Shown one piece after another: positions 6,260-9,863 of a stretch of DNA of 9,863 nucleotides. Under the pieces are notes generated by a model. That model made no database searches. It saw only the letters and a list, made by a program, of their open reading frames with translations, and had not been told where the DNA came from. Each line of letters starts with the position of its first letter. The first letter of the stretch is position 1. Source of the stretch: Actinomycetota bacterium (GTDB lineage: Bacteria > Actinomycetota > Actinomycetes > Propionibacteriales > Nocardioidaceae); the NCBI GenBank assembly GCA_009702305.1, contig WLIH01000049.1, positions 1-9,863 of the forward strand, read 5' to 3'. Made by a program: the position numbers and the translations under genes.

Positions 6260-7427
6260 GGCGCACGAGCAGGATGCGGTCGTCGCCCTCGGTCGGCGTG
6301 CCGCGGGTGTCTCGGTTGCTCGTCATCACCCACAGGTCGCCGTCGGGGCTGACCTCGACGGTGCGCATCCGGCCGTAGTCGCCGACGAAGTACGCCGTGG
6401 CGTCGCTGGCCAGCGCGCCGTCGACGGTGATGCGCCACAGCCGCTCGCCCTTCAGCGCAGCCAGCCACAGGTAGCCGTCGAGGTAGGCGAGCCCGGAGGG
6501 CGACGCATCGTCGGTGCGCCAGGTGACCCGCGGGTCGACGTAACCCTCCGCCTCGCCGCCGGTGCCCTCGACGGCCGGCCAGCCGTAGTCGGAGCCCGGC
6601 TCGATGAGGTTGAGCTCGTCGAAGGAGTCGGCGCCGAACTCCGAGGCCCACAGCCGATCGCCGTCGAAGGCGAGGCCCTGCACGTTGCGGTGGCCGTAGC
6701 TCCACACGGCCGTGCCGCCGGGGTTGCCCGGCGCGGGATCCCCGTCGGCGGTCAGGCGCAGGATCTTGCCACCGAGGCTGCCGAGATCGGGCGCGCGCTC
6801 GGGCTCCCCGCCCTCGCCCGTCGAGGCGTAGAGGTAGCCGTCAGGCCCGAAGACCAGCCGCCCGCCGTCGTGGATGTAGCCGTTGGGGATGCCGGTGAAG
6901 ATCGGCTCGACCGGCCCGATCCGGCCACCGCCGATGCGGGCGCGCACGATGCGGTTGTCGCTGACCGTGCTGACGTAGAAGTAGGCCAGGTGGTCGTTGT
7001 CGTACGTCGGCGAGAGGGCGACGCCGAGCAGGCCGGCCTCGCCCTGCGGGGCAGCTGCCTCGATCGTGCCGAGCTCGACCACGCGGTGGGCGTCGCCCTT
7101 GATCATCAGCACGCGGCGGGTGTCGCGCTCGGTGACGATCGCGTCGCCGTTGGGCAGGAAGGCGAGTCCCCACGGCGCCTCGAGGCCGGTCGCGATCTCC
7201 TCGACGACCTGCGGGTCCGCCGGCTCGCCGCTCGGGGTGCTCGTCCCCTCGGACGGACTCGGCCCGGTGGTGGGCTCGGTGGGCGTCGGCGACGCGCTGA
7301 TCGGGGCGCTCGACGACGTCTCGATCAGGGTCACGGTGCTCTCATTGCCGTCGTCGACGCACGACGTGAGCAGCAACGCGCCGGTGATCCCGATCGCAGC
7401 CGCGGCGACCCTGCTGATCGGCCTCAT
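6255..7427 (-). CDS. Glucose/sorbosone dehydrogenase-type (PQQ-dependent sugar dehydrogenase family) lipoprotein
   Basis: A 390-residue exported lipoprotein. Residues 1-23 form a lipoprotein signal with lipobox LTSC (C23). A Ser/Thr/Pro spacer covers about 36-70. The rest is a beta-propeller of the soluble aldose dehydrogenase family: GLEAPWGLAFLPNG (81-94), EAGLLGVALSP (130-140), HDGGRLVFGPDGYLYASTGE (186-205) and GHRNVQGLAF (245-254). By comparison with quinoprotein glucose dehydrogenase, H186 corresponds to the catalytic base and R247/N248 to active-site residues. It would oxidise sugars or polyols at the outer face of the membrane with PQQ as cofactor. Many actinobacterial members have unproven substrates, and no PQQ synthesis genes are in the window. 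The start is the ATG 14 bases after the hydrolase stop; the open frame continues further upstream only as a shadow of that gene. A classical ribosome binding site is weak, consistent with co-transcription with the hydrolase. Confidence 0.88.
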   Translation of the reverse strand: MRPISRVAAAAIGITGALLLTSCVDDGNESTVTLIETSSSAPISASPTPTEPTTGPSPSEGTSTPSGEPADPQVVEEIATGLEAPWGLAFLPNGDAIVTERDTRRVLMIKGDAHRVVELGTIEAAAPQGEAGLLGVALSPTYDNDHLAYFYVSTVSDNRIVRARIGGGRIGPVEPIFTGIPNGYIHDGGRLVFGPDGYLYASTGEGGEPERAPDLGSLGGKILRLTADGDPAPGNPGGTAVWSYGHRNVQGLAFDGDRLWASEFGADSFDELNLIEPGSDYGWPAVEGTGGEAEGYVDPRVTWRTDDASPSGLAYLDGYLWLAALKGERLWRITVDGALASDATAYFVGDYGRMRTVEVSPDGDLWVMTSNRDTRGTPTEGDDRILLVRP

Positions 7428-7441
7428 CGCGAGCCCGAGCC

Positions 7442-8356
7442 TCAGGCCACGCGCTGCAGGAAGTCGAGCAGCAGCGCGTGCACCCGCTCGGGCTGCTCCA
7501 TGGCGATGAAGTGGGTGCCGTCGAGCTCGGTGTAGGTGGCCCCGTCGATGCGGGCCGCGGCGGTGGCCATGTCGCGGGCGCCGGCGAGGACGTCCCACCT
7601 GCCGGCGACGAAGGCGGCCGGGACGCGGATGTTCTTCAACGAGACCCGACCGTGCTCGGAGGTGCGCAGCGCCAGGTGGAAGTACCAGCCCAGGGGGGTG
7701 GTGAGGAACTCGTTGACTGCGACCTCGGCCAGGGCGGGATCGCGCACGGGGAGCATGAAGCCGCTGTGGCTGATCAGGTCGATCGCGCGCGGCCCGACCG
7801 GCAGGCGCGACACGACGGGCGTGAGGGCGGGGCCGACGTACTTCATCACCCGCGAGAGGTTGACCGTCAGGGCGCGGGCGACCGGGTGCGGCAGACGGAG
7901 CGGGGCGAGCATGGTGCGGAAGGTGTCGCCGGGCACGCCGGCCACGGCGAACAGGCCGCTGACCCGCTCGGGGTGACGGAAGGCCAGCTCGAACATCGTG
8001 TTGACGCCCATCGACCACCCCATCAGCACGGCCCGGTCGATGCCGAAGTGGTCCATCACCGAGAGGCCGTCCTCGACGAACTCCTCGATGCCGACCCGGT
8101 CCGGGTCGCGGGGGCGGTCGGAGCCGCCCGTGCCGCGGTGGTTCCACGAGACGACACGCACGGTGCACGCCGGGTCGAGCAGCGCCGGCCAGGTCCACGG
8201 GTTGGTGCCGAGCCCGTTGCACAGCACGACGGTGGGGCCGGTCTTGGTCTCGTCGGGGTCGTTGGTCCACGCGCGCAGGCGCGTGCCGTCGTCGGAGAGC
8301 ACCTCGTGGAAGGCGAGGGACGACGTGGCGGCGGCTCGGGCCGCGGAGATCCGCAT
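7442..8356 (-). CDS. Alpha/beta-fold hydrolase
   Basis: A 304-residue alpha/beta hydrolase, apparently cytoplasmic (no signal peptide). The expected elements occur in order: oxyanion-hole loop CNGLG (46-50), SWNHRGTGGSD (70-80), nucleophile elbow GWSMG with Ser115, a cap region at about 145-220, acid AGRWD with Asp255, and catalytic GTHF with His282 followed by AMEQPERV. Length and layout fit the esterase/haloalkane dehalogenase/peroxidase-like group, but residues that would name the substrate are not recognisable. The ATG at 8356 gives a protein beginning right before the first strand. The longer open frame to 8710 runs through the neighbouring small gene in another frame and is rejected. 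Only AGGG, one base from the ATG, precedes the start, so translation may depend on the upstream small gene (29-bp gap) or on a short leader. The dehydrogenase lipoprotein follows after 14 bases, probably in the same transcript. Confidence 0.88.
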   Translation of the reverse strand: MRISAARAAATSSLAFHEVLSDDGTRLRAWTNDPDETKTGPTVVLCNGLGTNPWTWPALLDPACTVRVVSWNHRGTGGSDRPRDPDRVGIEEFVEDGLSVMDHFGIDRAVLMGWSMGVNTMFELAFRHPERVSGLFAVAGVPGDTFRTMLAPLRLPHPVARALTVNLSRVMKYVGPALTPVVSRLPVGPRAIDLISHSGFMLPVRDPALAEVAVNEFLTTPLGWYFHLALRTSEHGRVSLKNIRVPAAFVAGRWDVLAGARDMATAAARIDGATYTELDGTHFIAMEQPERVHALLLDFLQRVA

Positions 8357-8385
8357 GCCCTGATTGTGCCTGAGCCCGCCGACGA

Positions 8386-8619
8386 TCAGCCCTGGCGCAC
8401 CCGCGGTGTCGGGGCCGAGGTGCTCTGTTCGGCCTCCGGCGCCGTACGTCGGGCGGCGAAGTAGTCGTCCACCTCGTCGCGCTCGGCGCGACGCTGGGCC
8501 AGGGCGGTGCAGGCGACCATCGCGTTGCGGCGGGCCTGCTGCTGGGACTGGACGGCCCACTGCTGAGCGACGTCGCCCAAGGCGATGAACGGTGCGGCGA
8601 GCGGAAGGCTCCGAGACAT
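8386..8619 (-). CDS. Small protein of unknown function (77 residues)
   Basis: I do not recognise a family. The protein begins with a mildly hydrophobic stretch (LPLAAPFIALGDVA, 5-18). It then becomes helix-forming and charged, with Gln-rich WAVQSQQQARR (21-31) and AQRRAERDEVDDYFAARR (41-58), before a disordered Ser/Thr/Pro tail. The pattern suggests an amphipathic, possibly self-associating helix rather than an enzyme. There is no signal peptide and no clear transmembrane helix. A good ribosome binding site (AGGAG, six-base spacing) supports it as a real gene. It lies 29 bp upstream of the alpha/beta hydrolase on the same strand and may be the first gene of that operon. Confidence 0.7.
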   Translation of the reverse strand: MSRSLPLAAPFIALGDVAQQWAVQSQQQARRNAMVACTALAQRRAERDEVDDYFAARRTAPEAEQSTSAPTPRVRQG

Positions 8620-8625
8620 CTGCAG

Positions 8626-8630
8626 CTCCT
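8626..8630 (-). promoter_or_regulatory. Shine-Dalgarno site of the 77-residue small gene
   Basis: On the minus strand, AGGAG is followed by CTGCAG and then ATG (8619). The near-ideal spacing is the main support that this short frame is translated. Confidence 0.75.
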
Positions 8631-8648
8631 GGTGGTGGGTGCAGCCTC

Positions 8649-8654
8649 AGGCTA
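8649..8654 (-). promoter_or_regulatory. Candidate -10 box for the small gene / hydrolase / dehydrogenase group
   Basis: The minus strand reads TAGCCT, a TANNNT match inside the 110-bp gap after the exporter gene. It would give a leader of about 23 bases including the AGGAG site. No convincing -35 hexamer is visible. The rest of the gap (8655-8729) shows nothing I can assign. Confidence 0.3.
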
Positions 8655-8729
8655 GACCCGCCTGCGCGCACTCCGCGTCTCCGTCGGATGACGACCAGGT
8701 GAACGATCACGCGCCGCCGCGGTGCGGTC

Positions 8730-9596
8730 TCAGTCGGGCACCGGGGCAGGCAGCGGGGGAGCGGTGCGCGTCGCCCCGACGCTGGCCAGCACGACGCAGG
8801 CCATCGCCAGCCACTGCAGCGGGCCGAGCAGCTCGCCGAGGACCACGATCCCGGCGAGCGCGGCGGCGGCCGGCTCCAGGCTCATCAGGATCCCGAACAC
8901 CGCCGGCTTGAGGCTGCGCAGGGCGACCAGCTCGCAGCTGTAGGGCACCACCGAGCTCAGCAGGCCGACCGCGCAGCCGAGCAGCAGGACGTGCGTCTGG
9001 GCCAGGTCGCCGCGCCCGGCCGTGGCGGCGTACGGCGTGAACATCAGCGCCGCGACCAGGCTGGCCACCACGAGGCCGTCGAACCCCTCCCACCGCGCGC
9101 CCGTCTGCGCGCTGAGCAGGATGTACGACGCCCACGCGGCCCCGGCGAGGAGTGCGAAGAGCGCACCGGCGAGCGTGACGTCGCCGCCGTCGAAGCCGAG
9201 CAGCACCACCCCGACGGCAGCCAGCCCCACCCAGGCGAGGTCGCGCAGCCGGCGCGAGCCGAGGACGGCCAGGGTCAGCGGCCCGACGAACTCGATCGTC
9301 ACCGCGATGCCGAGCGGGATCCGCTGGAAGGACTGGTAGATCGCCCAGTTCATGACGCCGAGACTGAGGCCGAAGCCGACGACGACGAGCCAGTCGGCGC
9401 GCGAGCGCCCCCGCAGCCGCGGTCGGGTGACGGCCGCCAGCACCACGACCGAGGCGGTCAGGCGCAGCCACACGATCGTGGTCGGCGCGACCTCGTCGAA
9501 GAGGCTCTTCGCGATGCCGGCGCCGAACTGCACGGACAGGATGCCGATCAGGACCAGCCAGATCGGTGAGAGCAGCCGCGCGGTCGAGGTGCTCAT
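8730..9596 (-). CDS. RhtA-like EamA/DMT-superfamily exporter
   Basis: A 288-residue membrane protein of about ten transmembrane helices, formed from two EamA repeats (about 12-134 and 140-275). The N-terminal FGAGIAKSLFDEV (24-36), the LRL at 44-46 and IPLGIAVTIEFVGPL (93-107) closely follow the RhtA type (E. coli threonine/homoserine exporter) as I recall it. The second repeat ends with the usual EamA signature SLEPAAAALAG, then LGELL (239-257). The likely role is proton-driven export of an amino acid or metabolite across the inner membrane; the substrate is not determined. The start is ambiguous: ATG at 9596 (MSTST) or ATG at 9605 (MGPMSTST). I prefer 9596 because a weak -10-like TTAGAT overlaps the upstream ATG. 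Neither has a good ribosome binding site. The gene is divergent from ilvD, with 91 bp between starts. Confidence 0.88.
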   Translation of the reverse strand: MSTSTARLLSPIWLVLIGILSVQFGAGIAKSLFDEVAPTTIVWLRLTASVVVLAAVTRPRLRGRSRADWLVVVGFGLSLGVMNWAIYQSFQRIPLGIAVTIEFVGPLTLAVLGSRRLRDLAWVGLAAVGVVLLGFDGGDVTLAGALFALLAGAAWASYILLSAQTGARWEGFDGLVVASLVAALMFTPYAATAGRGDLAQTHVLLLGCAVGLLSSVVPYSCELVALRSLKPAVFGILMSLEPAAAALAGIVVLGELLGPLQWLAMACVVLASVGATRTAPPLPAPVPD

Positions 9597-9603
9597 GGGT
9601 CCC

Positions 9604-9609
9604 ATCTAA
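9604..9609 (-). promoter_or_regulatory. Weak candidate -10 box for the exporter gene
   Basis: The minus strand reads TTAGAT, seven bases before ATG 9596. That spacing would give a leaderless or near-leaderless mRNA. The second position departs from TANNNT and there is no visible -35, so this is tentative. Confidence 0.2.
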
Positions 9610-9675
9610 GCGTGCCCCGCGGTCCGGCCGGGGGGCGCCCGCGGACACGCGCGCGGGTCGACCCCGGCGGCGCCG

Positions 9676-9681
9676 TACCCT
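9676..9681 (+). promoter_or_regulatory. Candidate -10 box giving a leaderless ilvD mRNA
   Basis: TACCCT matches TANNNT and lies exactly six bases before the ilvD ATG (9688), so transcription would begin at or next to the start codon. A GGAG at 9682-9685 is only two bases from the ATG, too close for normal ribosome binding. No clear -35 is seen; GTCGAC at 9657-9662 is too near to serve as one. Confidence 0.5.
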
Positions 9682-9687
9682 GGAGTC

Positions 9688-9863
9688 ATGACCGGCTCGA
9701 CCTCCCAGGACCCCGCCCCGCACGACCTCAAGCCCCGCTCGCGCGACGTCACCGACGGCCTCGAGAAGGCTGCCTCGCGCGGCATGCTGCGTGCGGTCGG
9801 CATGGGCGATGACGACTGGGAGAAGCCGCAGATCGGCGTGGCCTCGAGCTGGAACGAGATCAC
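9688..9863 (+). CDS. ilvD: Dihydroxy-acid dehydratase, N-terminal part (cut by the window edge)
   Basis: The first 58 codons of ilvD are present and open to the end of the window. Dihydroxy-acid dehydratase is a cytoplasmic iron-sulfur enzyme. It converts 2,3-dihydroxyisovalerate and 2,3-dihydroxy-3-methylvalerate to the 2-oxo acids, the third common step of valine, isoleucine and leucine synthesis and also a source for pantothenate. The recognisable N-terminus includes [10 protein letters not shown] (15-24), [11 protein letters not shown] (29-39), then [13 protein letters not shown], a conserved beginning of the IlvD family. The first 14 residues are a short variable extension. The active-site and cluster cysteines lie beyond the window. 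The ATG is chosen because it is the first in frame and sits six bases after a TANNNT box. The gene is divergent from the RhtA-like exporter. Confidence 0.95.
   Translation, partial: MTGSTSQDPAPHDLKPRSRDVTDGLEKAASRGMLRAVGMGDDDWEKPQIGVASSWNEI

Noticed and set aside
8711..8729. GC-rich inverted repeat (GCGCC...GGTGC) after the exporter stop as a terminator
   Set aside because: It pairs only with a G-U wobble on the plus strand and has an A-C mismatch on the strand where it would be needed. No T-tract follows.
8707..9723. 338-codon minus-strand frame covering the exporter gene in another frame
   Set aside because: An Arg/Gly/Ala-rich shadow. The true exporter frame has ten hydrophobic segments and EamA signatures.

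Overview
The window is very GC-rich (by eye around 70%), uses GTG starts and 4-bp start/stop overlaps, and encodes secreted proteins with Ser/Thr/Pro-rich stalks. This points to a high-GC actinobacterium, most likely Nocardioides or a relative; that assignment rests on style and gene content, not on a database match. Coding density is very high, and no stretch over about 110 bases lacks a gene. I see no tRNA, rRNA, CRISPR array, transposase or integrase.

Left part (1-4417, + strand): a tightly coupled operon for an energy-coupling-factor (ECF) vitamin or metal-cofactor importer. It holds the last codons of an upstream gene, a signal-peptide protein with a small cysteine-containing domain on a Thr/Pro stalk and a C-terminal membrane anchor, an enlarged EcfT transmembrane subunit, a single polypeptide with both ATPase domains (EcfA-EcfA'), and a membrane S component. 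The three internal junctions are all 4-bp overlaps (GTGA, GTGA, ATGA). The anchored protein looks like the DUF4430 / transcobalamin C-terminal type. This suggests a cobalamin-type substrate and a surface-capture module added to an ECF transporter, a class that normally needs no extracellular binding protein.

Middle (4455-6248, + strand): a separate gene with its own strong ribosome binding site. It encodes a 597-residue exported protein: a long beta-strand-rich region of unknown function, a Ser/Thr/Pro linker and a C-terminal cadherin-like beta-sandwich domain. It runs into a convergent gene, and a perfect inverted repeat in the 6-bp gap contains both stop codons.

Right part (6255-9596, - strand): read from right to left, an RhtA-like EamA/DMT exporter, a 77-residue protein of unknown function, an alpha/beta hydrolase and a glucose/sorbosone dehydrogenase-type lipoprotein. 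The last three are closely spaced and probably co-transcribed.

Right edge (9688 onward, + strand): the start of ilvD (dihydroxy-acid dehydratase, branched-chain amino acid synthesis), divergent from the exporter. A TANNNT-type -10 box lies exactly six bases before its ATG, which suggests a leaderless mRNA.
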